This document shows positions 50,436 to 62,500 of a DNA stretch of 64,000 nt, in pieces; the stretch's first letter is position 1, and the number at the start of each line of letters is the position of its first letter. Made by a program: the position numbers and the translations under genes. The notes beneath the pieces were generated by a model. It made no database searches. It saw only the letters and a program-made list of their open reading frames with translations, and had not been told where the DNA came from. Source of the DNA: Orychophragmus violaceus (lineage: Eukaryota; Streptophyta; Magnoliopsida; Brassicales; Brassicaceae); assembly GCA_030180135.1 (NCBI GenBank), contig CM058236.1, positions 63,701,728-63,765,727 on the forward strand, in the 5' to 3' direction.

Positions 50436-52024
50436 ATGATGTATCAGAATGGTTTTTTCAGCTCAAGGATTGACAGCTCGCAGATAGCTGGGCTGAAGAA
50501 CAAAGTTAACTCTCTGCATAGTCTTCTAATTGGAAAGTATGCGCAAGAAGCTATCAACTACGTTGGAGGGACTGGATTCTACAATCAGGAATCTGCTTTT
50601 CAGAAACCCTTCCAGCAACAGAGTAACTCCTTTTCGAGGAACTATGGTGTTTCTTCTTACCAAGCACCGCCTGTACCTACACATAAGAGCAGATTGGAAG
50701 CTATGATGGAGCAGTTTCTTGAGGGACAACAACATATCACTGTGTCCTTCAACTCAATGATAGATGCATTGTATGAAGATCTGAATGAGAAGTTTGAATC
50801 TTTGAGCACACATGTGAAGAAGCTAGATGTCCAAGTTCAACAAACAGCTGGATCAATACAAAGGCAAAATGGAGCTGGGAAAGCTGAACAGAAGCAATAC
50901 GTCAATGCTGTGATCATAAGAGATGAGATTGACTTGCTGGAAGAAGAAGATAGCATAATCTCGAATTTTCTGGGTGAATTCTGTCTGTCTGAGACAAGCA
51001 TCGATCGGCACAACTCGTGCATCGATCGACACAGTCCCGATACGTCTGATGGAATTTCTCGAAATCGCCTTGTGTCGATCGACACATCTCTTGTATCGAT
51101 CGACACAGATCGCAGACGGGACCAGAAACCTGCAACAGTCCTAGAACGAGTCTATAAGCCCTCTGTGCCATATCCTAAGGTTCCTAAACTGTCTAAACAA
51201 GAGCTAGAAGTGGCTAACTGCATGAATGTGATGGAAAAGAAGCTGATTCTGATTACAGAGAAGATACCAGACCCAGGAGCCTTTGTGCTCGACTGTTCCA
51301 TCTCTAAGGACAGATTCAAGTGTTCTCTGTGTGACTTAGGATCCTGTGTGAATCTCATGCCATACTCTGTGGCTAAGAGATTGGGACTGATGGATTTCCA
51401 GCCTACTAGGATCTCTCTTATCCTAGCTGATAGATCAAAGAGGTATCCAGAAGGAGTTCTTGAGGACATACATATCAGAGTTGGAAACTACTTGATTCCA
51501 ACGGACTTTGTGGTGCTGAAGTATGAGATTGAGCCTGATGATCCTCTACTGCTTGATAGATCCTTTTTAGCTACTGCTGGCGCAGTGATTGATGTGAGAC
51601 GTGGTCTGATTGATCTCCAACTGGGAGATAAGCCATTGTAGTTCAAGATGGACAGGAAGCAGAGAGCCACCATTGATGGACAGAGCTTCAGTGTTGAGGT
51701 GGAACCAGAGGTTCCTATTGAAGAAGAGAAGATGGCAGTTCATTCTGAACTTTCTCTAACATCTTCAGTGCCTGCAACTGCTCATAAGCAGAAAGCTCCA
51801 GACATCTCATTTCCACCAAAGGTAAGGCATGAATCATCTAAGCTTAAACCTCGTAACCGCATTTCTTTGAATGCAGGAAAACGCAGAATCCCACCTAAGC
51901 TTCCCTCCCGCCCTGGTGCTTTTCCCTCTTTCCTTGGGAGATCTCATGATCACAATGCTTATACGCCACCTTGGATGAAGAGACATTCACAGAGACACTC
52001 CAAGTATCTGTTGAATCCCTCATG
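50436..52024 (+). pseudogene. Gag tail plus aspartic protease of the non-autonomous element, one in-frame stop
   Basis: The frame starts at an ATG pair and encodes a gag C-terminal part (INYVGGTGFY, then a coiled segment with LSTHVKKLDVQVQQTAG near residue 125). Next come a spacer made of the CGATCG repeats (reading SIDRHNS and VSIDTSLVSIDT) and a protease with CDLGSCVNLMP as the catalytic site near residue 300. An in-frame TAG at 51639-51641 follows LQLGDKPL. The same frame then continues to 52024 with ATIDGQSFSVEVE, which aligns with the pol of the element at 59524, and ends in a Lys/Pro/Arg-rich tail not present in that pol. Compared with the autonomous relative, the capsid half of gag is absent. 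Confidence 0.8.
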
Positions 52025-53310
52025 AGTCTGATCTCCGTCCCATAGTCAAGCTACTGACTTTAAACAAGCGCTGAGTGGGAGGCAACCCACTAGTAGGTTT
52101 GTTTTTCTTTTCATTTTTTGTTTTGTTTTGGTGTTTTTGATTTATCTGTTTTGGTGTGTTCAAAGGCGTGAGAAATAGGCAGAATCGCACTGTGTCGACC
52201 GATGCACTATTCAATTGCGGTTCAGACACCAGTTATTGACATAACCGTGGGCATAATCGCCTTGCATCGATCGACACCACTTGTGGCATCGATCGACGCA
52301 GGCCGACGACAGGTAAGTGTTCTGACTCTTTTCTGATTCTCTTAATTCTGCTTTTTCTCACCAATCATAAGCTTGACACTACTGGGGACAGTGTGTTTCA
52401 AGTGTGGGGGGAGGTTGCTACTGACGCACGCTTTTTGTTTTCTTAGAGTCAGTCAAAAATCTGTTTTATTGAGTCAAAATTGAGTAAGAAACAAGGACTT
52501 TTTGAGGAGATTACCACATTTGCACTAACTTAAGTGACCATTGGATGATTTGCAGATGATCTATGACTATTAGAAAACCCAACACAGACCAACCTACTGA
52601 GGACACCCGTATCGCTTCAGATATTCAGAGAATCCATTACTTGACTTCACCTTTAACTTGACTTAATTTTCTCTCCTATGGGCTTGGTATACTTTGAGTC
52701 GGGTTCCTCTGTTGGTTCTGGCACAGCTTGTAAACCTGTCTGATTATGGTTCCCTTCTCCTCATCCTTGAAAGTAAAAAAAAAAAGAGAACAATAAACTT
52801 AGGATAAGCTAGTAGCTTCGAAGTGGTCGCGGGAGTGGTAGAGACCCCTATTACCTCCTGTGCATCCATGTAAACATGTCCAAAGTATGCCCCAATGCGG
52901 GAAGAGCACTGATAGAAAAAATAAAATGATACCCAGTGGGGAAAAATCAGTGCTAAGGAAGGGAAAAGAGAAGAAAGGAACCAGAAGCAACAGTTGAGTG
53001 GTCATATGCTAACAGAGTAAGAGTCCATGTGTTCTTTGATCGATACCCCATAGGTGAGACTGCACTTAATAGCTTATAGAAGTCAGTATGGTGAATTTGG
53101 ATGCTTTGAATGTGGTTGTGGAGTTTAATCAGGATAGTTGCTAAGTGTGGGGGAAGTACATGTTGGTATTGATTTTTGCAGGTTCATTTTCATGTGGCTT
53201 ACTAAGGCGAATCTGAGTGTGGTGCTCCTACGATGAAACAAGTTTCTGAAGTTTTCAAACATCTTCTCCTGATCTTGGTCTTCTGTTTGCTTGAGGGTAA
53301 GCAAAAGCTA

Positions 53311-53323
53311 AGTGTGGGGGAGT
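53311..53323 (+). other. Polypurine tract of the non-autonomous element
   Basis: AGTGTGGGGGAGT sits directly before the right LTR. Near-identical copies occur further inside, at about 52398 and 53143. Confidence 0.8.
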
Positions 53324-54492
53324 TGATATACCATGGATTTTAAGACTTTTAACCATGGTATATGTCTTTGTTATCGAGTCTTTCTATGTGTTTTGGAGTC
53401 TCTTCAGGTGTTTTACAGGTTTAGGCACATTTGGAGCTCAATTGGACGTTCTGGGAGCATTGGGAGCATTTCTGCACTGTTTAGAGGTTTCACAGAGTTC
53501 ACTGGCTGCGAAATCACCTTGCAACGATCGATACAATATGTGCAGTGGTCGACGCAAGGTGATTCCAGGGTTCTGCGCCCAAAAATCTGCATTTTGGAGA
53601 AATTACAGTTTTTGCCCAGAAACTTCCCAGACTTGCAAAAAGGCCCAAAAACGTGTTTAGACTTATATATTAGGGTTTTAAGCCATTGTTTAGGCTACGC
53701 ATATTTTAATTTTGAGAGAGTTAGGGGACTGATCTTGTACTCGAAAGAGAAGAGATTTCGAACCCCAGTTCTTTATTCTATTATATGCTATTTGGTTTTC
53801 TATTCATGATGTCTTCTGTTTCGATGATCATGTCTGAGTAGTTTACCTGTTAGGTTTAGGGATTCTCACAGGGGATTTCATGGAATAATAGGTTGATCAA
53901 TCTGTAGGGATTCATATATGTTAGTTCTTCATCTAGGGTTGTTCTTAATGCTTAATCTGAATTAGCTACCCAAATTATTGATGTTAGGTTGATTTCCACA
54001 ACGACAGTTAGTTAATTAACTAGAAAGAACCTAGATGAGAAATTTGACTATTCGCAAAGAAATTTGGCTTAGGAGAATTGTGAACGAAAGAACTTGAGAT
54101 TAATGCTTGTTTAGAACTCTAGGATTCACAACAAAAGTTGGCTTGCTAGGTTGTTAGACATAGATATTATTCGCAATTAAAGTTGATCTGTTATAATTCA
54201 GTGATTCTAGTTCTAGAACATTTCTTAATTAGATCTCGATTGATCGATAAGCATGTGTTCCTGATTTCCTGAGAACTCCCTTGACCTGACGCCTTCGCTT
54301 CTTGCTTACAAACCGATCTATTTACTTTTCTGCTGTTTGATTTACTGATTTCTTTATTGCTACCTAGCTTAACCTGACATTCTATAATATATCGTAAGAA
54401 TCTAGAGTCCCTGTGGATTTCGATACCCTATATACTACTGATCGCATGTGCACTTGCAGTGTGGATCTAGGGAATAAAACCTGATCGTATCA
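53324..54492 (+). repeat. 3' LTR of the non-autonomous gypsy element
   Basis: 1169 bp, closely related to the 5' LTR along its length. It is longer because of extra sequence at about 53461-53510 that the 5' LTR lacks. The paired CGATCG motif is kept at 53525. Confidence 0.9.
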
Positions 54493-54497
54493 CCAAC

Positions 54498-56299
54498 AAA
54501 TACAACAAAACTTTTCGAAGAGCTTAAAGTTCAGATTGATCTAGCTCAAGATGATGACAGTACAACAGTAGAAGTGATGGAGGAATTTAGAAGGCGACTA
54601 TGCATAGCATTCGGGGAAGAAGAGACGTTTTGGAGACAAAAAAATAGGATCCTGATTCATAAAGAAGGGGATAATAACAGAAAATTCTTCCACTTTTTAC
54701 CAAACAAATACGAGCAAGAAATTGCATCATATGTTTAAAAGATGACAATGGCCACTAGGTTGAAAATGTAAGGGAATTGAAAAATTCGCCACCAACTACT
54801 TCACTGAGCTTTTTACCACTTCTCACCCAACCGATTTAGTGAATCAGTCCGGTACATTACCGAGAAAGTTCCTGATACAGTAAACTGTAATCTGGTGAAA
54901 GATTCCTCAAATGAGGAAATCAATAAGGCTCTTTTTGATATAAACTCGGGCAAGAGCCCGAGACCGGATGGCATGACAAGTAGATTCTATCAACAATTCT
55001 GGACGATCTTAGGTCAAGACATTATAAGATTACTTAAAGATTTCTTCATGACCGGAACTTTTGACCCATGGCTAAACCAGATAACATTTGTCTTATCCCC
55101 AAAAAAAACAGACCCATGGCCATGACAAAATTTAGACCAATTAGCTTTTGCATCGTTAGCTTTAAGATAACTTCTCCTCCCGGCTTTGATCTTGGAGACT
55201 AAATCAGCCTTCGTGGCTAGAAGAATTATTAATGATAACATAATCATTGCACAAGAGAACTTCCACGCTCTTCACATCAATCCAATGTGTGGGTCAAAAT
55301 TTATGGCCACTAAAACTGACATGGGCAAAGCATATGATAGATACAAATAGAGCTTCCTCGAAGCCATTCTCCTAAAAATAGGCTTTGCGGAGAAATATGT
55401 TAAACTAGTGATGTTATGCGTTTCTTCGATCTCTTACCAAGTCCTAATGGACAGTCAAAAGGAAAGATTATACCCACACGAGGACTTAGACAGGAAGATC
55501 CATTTCCCTCTTCCTGTTAATTATATGCACGGAGGCTCTTATCTCCCACTTGAATGGAGCAGAAGCTGAAAAATGAATCACATGACTAAGGATAGCCCAG
55601 GATATCCCCAAAATTTCTCATATGCTTTTTGTGGATTACAGTCTCTTCTTCTGCAAAGATGATCTCATGCAGTGTGCAGAGATAGTAAAAATTATCAAGA
55701 CTTACGGGGATGCATCAAACCAAAAACCCAATAACACAAAATCTTCAATCGTCTTTGGAAATGAAATGGAACCGAACATACGCTGTGGCATAAAGAGGAC
55801 GATTAATATCACAAATTAAGGTGGAATGGGGATGTATTTAGGCCTTCGAGAACAAATATGTGGACCAAAGAAAGAAGTCTTTGCATTTTTACGAGATCGC
55901 CTTAATGGCAGCGTTAATAATTGGAATTCAAAATAACTATCTAAGGGTGGGAAAGAGGTGTAAATCAAATTGGTGGCACAAGCAGTACCGACTTATGCGA
56001 TGTTATGTTATCTCCTTCTTAAATACTTGACCAATAATTTAAGGAGTGCTATCTCAAACTTTTGGTGGAGTTCCAAACAAGACAACAAGGGTCTTCACTG
56101 GATAACATGTGATAAAATCTGCATTCCGCACGAAAAGAGAGGCTTGGGATTCAGAGATCTTAGATCAAAATCTTTCACCACTTGCAAAACAACTCAGGAT
56201 GCTACTTCAATATCCTTCATTTCTACTAGCATGTGTGCTATGTGGAAGGTATTATAGAAAATCAAATATGTTAGAATATCGTAAGGTCTATTCCCCCCC
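54498..56299 (+). pseudogene. LINE ORF2 remnant, reverse transcriptase part
   Basis: This continues the LINE cut at 49044. INSGKSPRPDGMTSRFYQQF (54940) is the start of the plant L1 RT. KFRPISFC, FVARRIINDNIIIAQE and TDMGKAYDR (first catalytic Asp) follow with stops and frameshifts. The YADD-equivalent reads MLFVDYSLFFCK (55620), so a catalytic Asp is lost. IRSAISNFWWSS-like and FRDLRSKSF (to 56180) belong to the downstream domain. It is interrupted at 56300 by the autonomous gypsy element; any 3' remainder would lie beyond this window. Confidence 0.8.
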
Positions 56300-57494
56300 T
56301 GATATATCATGGTTTTTACCCACTTTATACCATGATATAGTTGTGTTTTTAGAGTCTTTTGTATTAGTTTAGAGTCTTTTACAGGTTAAATCAGGTTTGG
56401 AGCTAATTGGAGATATATGGAGCATTTTGGGCATTTTGGGACGTTTTGGCCGAGAGCTTTATTCACTGTTCGATTATTTGATGTTGCATCGATCGACACG
56501 CATTGTGCATCGGTCGATGCAGTCGCGAGATGGGCCGTACGCGTCGGCGTAACCAGTATTGAAGATTTGCAAAGAAGCCCAAGATACTTTCAGTATTTAC
56601 ACAGAAGCCCCAGCCGAGATTTTGCCTATATATACTAGTTTTTGGTGTTTAATTTACATACGCTTTGATACTTAGAGCTAAGAGATTTCTAGAGTTTTCG
56701 GGGCTGATCTATTTCCTTGTATTCATTTATTTTGGAGAAGATTTCGAACCCCTTTGATATTTTAATTTCTTATATGCAATCTATTTATTCTATGATTATG
56801 TTTTCATCAATCATGTCTGAGTAGATCCATAGTTGAGTTTAGGGTTTCTCATTAGGGTTTGATGACTTGCTAGACTTGTTTAATTCAGTTAGGATTCATA
56901 TGATTATAATGTTCTTCAAACTAAATTGTGCTTAAAGCTAGTTCTAACCTGATCAATTAGAATCTAGATCCTAGGTTACTAAATACGTCACGAGAGTGGG
57001 GTTTAGGAATCTGAACTATTTAGGTTGAGCAATTGAATTATTCGCAAAGAGATTTGGTTTAGTTTAATTGTGAACATATCGAACTTGAACTTAATGCTAG
57101 TTTAATTTGTTAGTAATTGCAAAGAGATTTGGATTACTGCACTTAGACTTAGAGAGTTTTCGCAAAGAGATTTGGTTAATTCTATTTCCGTGATTTGAGT
57201 TCTAGAACTGAGTTTAATTTGATCCTGACTGATTAACTTGTCTGCTTGTCTGATTTCCTGAGAATACCCTAGGCTTGACGCTTTTAGTTTATTGCTTACA
57301 AACCGATTTCCTGCTACTGTTTACTTTCTTGCACCGCAATTCATTACAATCACTACTTGCTTATTTCTAGTATTAATTCCTACGGTTTGATTCTCTTGAG
57401 ACCAAGTGTCCCTGTGGATTCGATAACCCTATATACTACATTGACTATACTGTGCACTTGCAGTTTAGAATAGGGTAAAACTTAGAACCTACCT
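56300..57494 (+). repeat. 5' LTR of the autonomous gypsy element
   Basis: 1195 bp starting TGATATATCATGG, the same length as the solo LTR at 38475. Its end reads AACCTACCT rather than the family CCTATCA. It contains a CGATCG/CGGTCG pair (56490 and 56511) and three TTCGCAAAGAGATTTGG copies (57041, 57117, 57159). Confidence 0.85.
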
Positions 57495-57500
57495 AGTTTT

Positions 57501-57518
57501 TGGCGCCGTTGCCGGGGA
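57501..57518 (+). other. Primer-binding site (tRNA-Asp type)
   Basis: TGGCGCCGTTGCCGGGGA, identical to the site in the non-autonomous element and at the same six-base distance from the LTR. Confidence 0.85.
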
Positions 57519-57766
57519 TTTCTTTGAGTCTTCGATAGGACCGAACTTAGGGTTTTACTAGAAATTTTTCGTTTTTGTTTTTGTTTTTCGTTTTGTTTTA
57601 TTTTGATTTTACTGATTCTTTTCTCTGATTCTTTCTGTCGCAGGTACCGAAATCGCCTTGCGTCGACCGTTGCACATCTTGCGTCGATCAACACTAAGCG
57701 ATTCTGAGATTGAATCGATCGTTGCACTGATAGCATCGATCGTTGCTGGACGATTACAGACAGTTT

Positions 57767-59548
57767 ATGCCAACGCAGAACACTAGAAGTAATCCGAACT
57801 CGAGCTTGGTTAATCTCGATCTAGAGGAACTTGGACGTCTAGAAAGGACAATCAGAAGAGAAAAGAGAGAGAGAATGGTACGAGAACGCTTGATCTTGAT
57901 ACCAGATGCTGATGGAATCCTGAGGGATCCAGAGAACAATCCTTACAATGCTGCTGGGCATAGGATTGATGCTGAGGGACAAGTGATCCCTGATGAAGCT
58001 GGACCACTGGGCCAGATGGTTGTCGGTGAAAGGACATTAGCTGATTACAACAGACCTGACGAGTTTCATGCGAACCGAGCAGCTTTAGTGCTTCTTACCT
58101 TTGAGAGGAACGACTTTGAGGTAAAGACTATCTACTACCAACTGATGAGGCAGATTGCTTTTCATGGTCTTCAATCAGAGCAGCCTATGGATCACATAGA
58201 CAAGTTTGAGGACATAGTTACTGGTATGAAATACGATGGAGTTTGCCAGGACTATCTGTTCCTTAAGCTATTTCCGCACAGTCTTGCTGGAGACGCTAGT
58301 GCATGGCTGAGACAACTGGCACCTGGTCAGTATACTACTTGGGCAGCCTTAAAGAGTGAGTTCCTGCGTCATTTCTATGACAATGCGCGTTCAGACCAAT
58401 CTAGACAGGACATACTTACTTTCTCCCAAGGAGTTGTGGAGCCTTTAAAGACTGCCTGGATGAGATTTAAGCAGTATCAGCGTGACTGTCCGCACCATGG
58501 ATTCACTAAAGTTCAGCTGATTGGTATCTTCTTCAGAGGAATAGATCTTCCGTATCAGCAAGCGCTGGATAATTCTAGTGATGCCAACTTCAACACTAGG
58601 ACTCCTACACAAGCTAAGCAGTTGATCGAGAATTTGATTAGCAGCAACAGTTGCAAGACCATGGATGAGAGGAGGAAGAAGCCTAGTGGAAGTGTAGATA
58701 AATCAGAGATGGCTGAATTAAGATCCAGGGTGGACAAAATCTACACTCTTCTAAGTGAGAAGAAAGCTGTCCATTTTGCTCAAGAAGTAGAAGTGATTCA
58801 GACTGAGAAGGACACTCAGGGAGAAGATGTGAATTACATCGGAGGATCTGTTTTCCAAGGAAACAGATTGGGATATCAATCTGGAAACAGATTTTCTGGT
58901 GGAGGACAGACCAATAGTTCTCAGAGAGCCTACGGATCTGATTTTGAAGCTAAGATGGCAGCAATGATGGACAAGCTACCGGAAGGACAGATTAGGAGTA
59001 CCGCAGACATACACAAGAGAATAGATACAGTCCATAAGGAGCTAGATGGGAAGATTGAATGTCTAAGTACACATATGAAGGAGCTTGATGCTAAGGTTGC
59101 GAGAACTGCTGGACATGCTCAGAGGGAAAATGGATATCTTCCAGGAAGAACAGACACTAATCCCAAATATCAATGCAATGCAGTGACTTTGAGAAGTGGT
59201 AAGGAACTGTTACCCAACCAGAACAGGCAGCTGAGCGTTGAAGAACTCACAGAAATTGAAGAGTTAGAAGATGAAATCCGTGACATTCGCGATGCATCGA
59301 TCGATGCTACAAAGCAATGGTCGACGCAAAGCGATAACAAAGAAGTTGATGTCGCGAAGTCACCCAGAAACGATCGACACAACTCTAGTAACGATCGTTG
59401 CAAGACGACTGCCGAGAATGAAAAGTCAGAGGATCCAAAGCAATCGACAGAGAAGGTGTACAAGCCTAAAGTACCCTATCCTAAGAATCCCAGGAAGGCT
59501 AAAAGCGAGAGGCAGTATGCTAAATGCAAAGAGATGATAAAAGGGTGA
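57767..59548 (+). CDS. Gag of the Athila-like element
   Basis: The frame is open from 57743, but the first ATG is 57767 (MPTQNTRSNPNSSLVNLD), giving about 593 residues. Gag packages the element RNA in virus-like particles. The Ty3 gag core is recognisable: HIDKFEDIVTGMKYDGV, LFLKLFPHSLAGDASAWLRQ and EFLRHFYDNARS (residues about 145-220), followed by a coiled region (LSTHMKELDAKVARTAG, near 450). No CCHC zinc knuckle is visible, as in other Athila gags. Residues about 510-555 are encoded by four CGATCG-type motifs (59298, 59319, 59371, 59392). The last codons overlap pol by 25 bases in a different frame. Confidence 0.88.
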   Translation: MPTQNTRSNPNSSLVNLDLEELGRLERTIRREKRERMVRERLILIPDADGILRDPENNPYNAAGHRIDAEGQVIPDEAGPLGQMVVGERTLADYNRPDEFHANRAALVLLTFERNDFEVKTIYYQLMRQIAFHGLQSEQPMDHIDKFEDIVTGMKYDGVCQDYLFLKLFPHSLAGDASAWLRQLAPGQYTTWAALKSEFLRHFYDNARSDQSRQDILTFSQGVVEPLKTAWMRFKQYQRDCPHHGFTKVQLIGIFFRGIDLPYQQALDNSSDANFNTRTPTQAKQLIENLISSNSCKTMDERRKKPSGSVDKSEMAELRSRVDKIYTLLSEKKAVHFAQEVEVIQTEKDTQGEDVNYIGGSVFQGNRLGYQSGNRFSGGGQTNSSQRAYGSDFEAKMAAMMDKLPEGQIRSTADIHKRIDTVHKELDGKIECLSTHMKELDAKVARTAGHAQRENGYLPGRTDTNPKYQCNAVTLRSGKELLPNQNRQLSVEELTEIEELEDEIRDIRDASIDATKQWSTQSDNKEVDVAKSPRNDRHNSSNDRCKTTAENEKSEDPKQSTEKVYKPKVPYPKNPRKAKSERQYAKCKEMIKG

Positions 59549-62500
59549 AAGTTGAAGTGCCCTTGCTTGACTCCATGGATACTTCACCAATGATGAGGAG
59601 ATGCCTTAAGGACATGTTTGCTGGCAAATGGACTGATGAAGAAAGTGTGATGATGATCAGTGAGGTATGTAGTGCAGTGATTCAAGGCAGGTCCCCTGAG
59701 AAATTGAAAGATCCTGGGAGCTTCGTATTGGATTGCACCATCTACAGGGAGAGATTCGAAAGATCCTTATGTGATCTTGGTTCCAGTGTGAACCTTATGC
59801 CTCTCTCAGTTGCTAAGAGGCTCGGTATGACTGATTTCAGACCCACTAGGATATCACTGGTTCTAGCAGACAGAACGGTCAGGATTCCCGAAGGAGTATT
59901 GGAGGATGTACCTATAATTATCGGCCAATGCGCGATACCTACTGACTTTGTGGTTCTACAATATGGACAGGAACCAAAGGATCCACTAATTTTGGGCAGA
60001 TCTTTCTTAGCTACAGCTGGTGCAATGATTGACTGTCAGAGAGGTAAGATAGTTCTGAATGTGGGTGATCTGAAGATGAGTTTTGATATGAACAAGCTGG
60101 TAAAGAGACCAACCATCGACGGTCAGACTTTCTATGTAGACACACTTAGTGAATTAGCTGCAGAGTACTTTCACCAGTCACATGCTGAAGATCCACTGGA
60201 AAGAGCTCTACTGAGCTCTATAATGGAGTTGGAATACCTGCAGGACGAGCCAGCAATGTGCTATAGAAGACTGATGGATTCTGTTGAAGTTGCAATGCAA
60301 GTTGAAGTATCTGACGCGATGATGCAACGATCGACACCTACTAAGCATCGGTCGTTGCAAAGCGACGCAGACTGGGCAGAAGAAAAAGCTCTGAAGGTAG
60401 ACTTGAAACAACTTCCAACCGGGCTAAGGTACGCGTTCCTTGGACCTAATTCAACTTATCCAGTGATAGTTAACGCTAGTTTGAACAACGCAGAGCTCAC
60501 TTTACTGCTAAGCAAGCTGCGCAAGCATCGCAAGGCTCTTGGCTATTCTCTTGATGACATTTCAGGTATCTCACCAAAGCTGTGCATGCATCGGATACAT
60601 CTTGAGGATGAGTCTAAGACATCTATTGAGCATCAGAGAAGGCTTAATCCCAATCTCCAGGAAGTGGTTAAGAAAGAGATTATGAAGCTTCTGGATGCTG
60701 GGATCATCTATCCTATTTCAGATAGTGATTGGGTAAGTCCAGTCCATGTAGTGCCTAAGAAGGGTGGAGTTACAGTAGTGAAGAATGAGAAGAATGAGCT
60801 GATACCTACTAGGACTGTGACGGGGCACAGAATGTGCATAGACTACAGGAAACTAAATGCTGCAACTAGAAAGGATCACTTTCCCTTATCTTTCATTGAC
60901 CAGATGCTGGAGAGGTTAGAAAATCACCCTTACTACTGCTTCCTCGATGGATACTCAGGTTTCTTTCAGATTCCTATCCACCCAGAAGATCAGGGAAAGA
61001 CTACTTTCACTTGTCCATATGGCACATTTGCTTACCGTAGGATGCCTTTTGGACTCTGCAATGCTCCTGCTACTTTTCAGAGATGCATGATGTCCATATT
61101 TACTGATATGATTGAGGACTTTATGGAGGTATTTATGGATGATTTCTCAGTCTACGGATCGTCTTATAATGAATGTCTAGAGAATCTGTGCAAAGTGCTG
61201 ACTAGATGCGAAGAGAAGCACTTGGTCCTTAACTGGGAAAAATGCCATTTTATGGTCAAAGATGGTATTGTTCTTGGACATAAGGTGTCTGAAGCAGGGA
61301 TCGAAGTGGATCGCGCTAAGATTGAGGTAATGACAAACCTGCAAGCACCTGATTCTGTTAAAGCCATAAGAAGTTTTCTTGGACATGCTGGTTTCTATAG
61401 GCGGTTCATCAAAGATTTCAGTAAGATTGCTAGGCCACTAACTGCCTTGCTGTGTAAGGATACAAAATTTGAGTTCAATGCAGACTGTAAAGCTGCATTT
61501 GAAAAAATCAAGCAGGCTTTAGTGAGTGCTCCAGTAGTCCAGCCACCAGATTGGGATTTACCTTTTGAGGTTATGTGTGATGCAAGTGATTTTGCTGTGG
61601 GAGCTGTTCTAGGACAGAAGAAGGACAGAAAGCTTCATGCTATCTATTATGCTAGTAGGACACTAGATGATGCACAGAAGAACTATGCAACCACAGAGAA
61701 AGAACTGCTGGCCGTTGTCTTTGCTTTCGAGAAATTCCGCCCCTATCTTGTTGGCTCTAAAGTGATTGTTCATACTGATCATTCAGCACTGAAGTATCTG
61801 ATGCAGAAGAAAGATGCTAAGCCGAGGCTGTTGAGATGGATTCTGTTGCTTCAGGAGTTTGATATCGAAGTAAGGGACAAGAAGGGAGTTGAGAATGGAG
61901 TTGCTGATCATCTTTCAAGGATGCTGGTCGAGGAGGACGTGCCAATAAATGACTATTTGCCTGAGGAAAACGTCAACATGGTTGGTACAGTTTCTGAGAT
62001 GGATTTGGAAGATGAGTTGCAGAACTGTCGGGAAGATCGCCTTGTGTCGATCGATGCTAAATTGGCAACGGTCGATACAAGTATCGGGGAAGCAACGATC
62101 GACACATGCTCGCGCAACGGTCGTTGCACACCTGATACGAACAGAGAATGTTTTAAGATCAGAATTGGAAATTATGATTTCGAAATCTCTGCTGTGGCTA
62201 CCTCTGATCGACCCTGGTATGCAGATATAGCTAACTACCTCGCTGCTGAGACTGAACCGGATGATTTAAAGGGTTATGAAAAGAAAAGGTTCTTTAGGGA
62301 ACTTAGAAGATACTACTGGGATGAGCCTTATCTCTATAAACACTGTTCAGATGGCCTTTACAGGAGATGCATTGCTGAATCAGAAGTTTCGGACATCCTT
62401 TTCCACTGCCATGGATCAGATTATGCTGGACATTTTGCTACATTCAAGACTGTGTCTAAAGTTCTTCAAGCAGGTTTCTGGTGGCCTACAATGTTCAGAG

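Larger units (their letters stand above)
49045..54492 (+). mobile_element. Complete non-autonomous Ty3/gypsy (Athila-like) element
   Basis: Two LTRs (49045-50174 and 53324-54492) start TGATATACCATGG and end CGTATCA. The target duplication CCAAC flanks the element (49040-49044 and 54493-54497). A tRNA-Asp-type primer site lies just inside the left LTR and a polypurine tract just before the right one. The interior carries only a gag tail and a retroviral-type protease; capsid core, RT, RNase H and integrase are missing, so mobility would need proteins in trans. The likely helper type is the related element at 56300. The LTRs differ by a 39-bp length change plus scattered substitutions, so the insertion is not recent. 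Confidence 0.92.
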
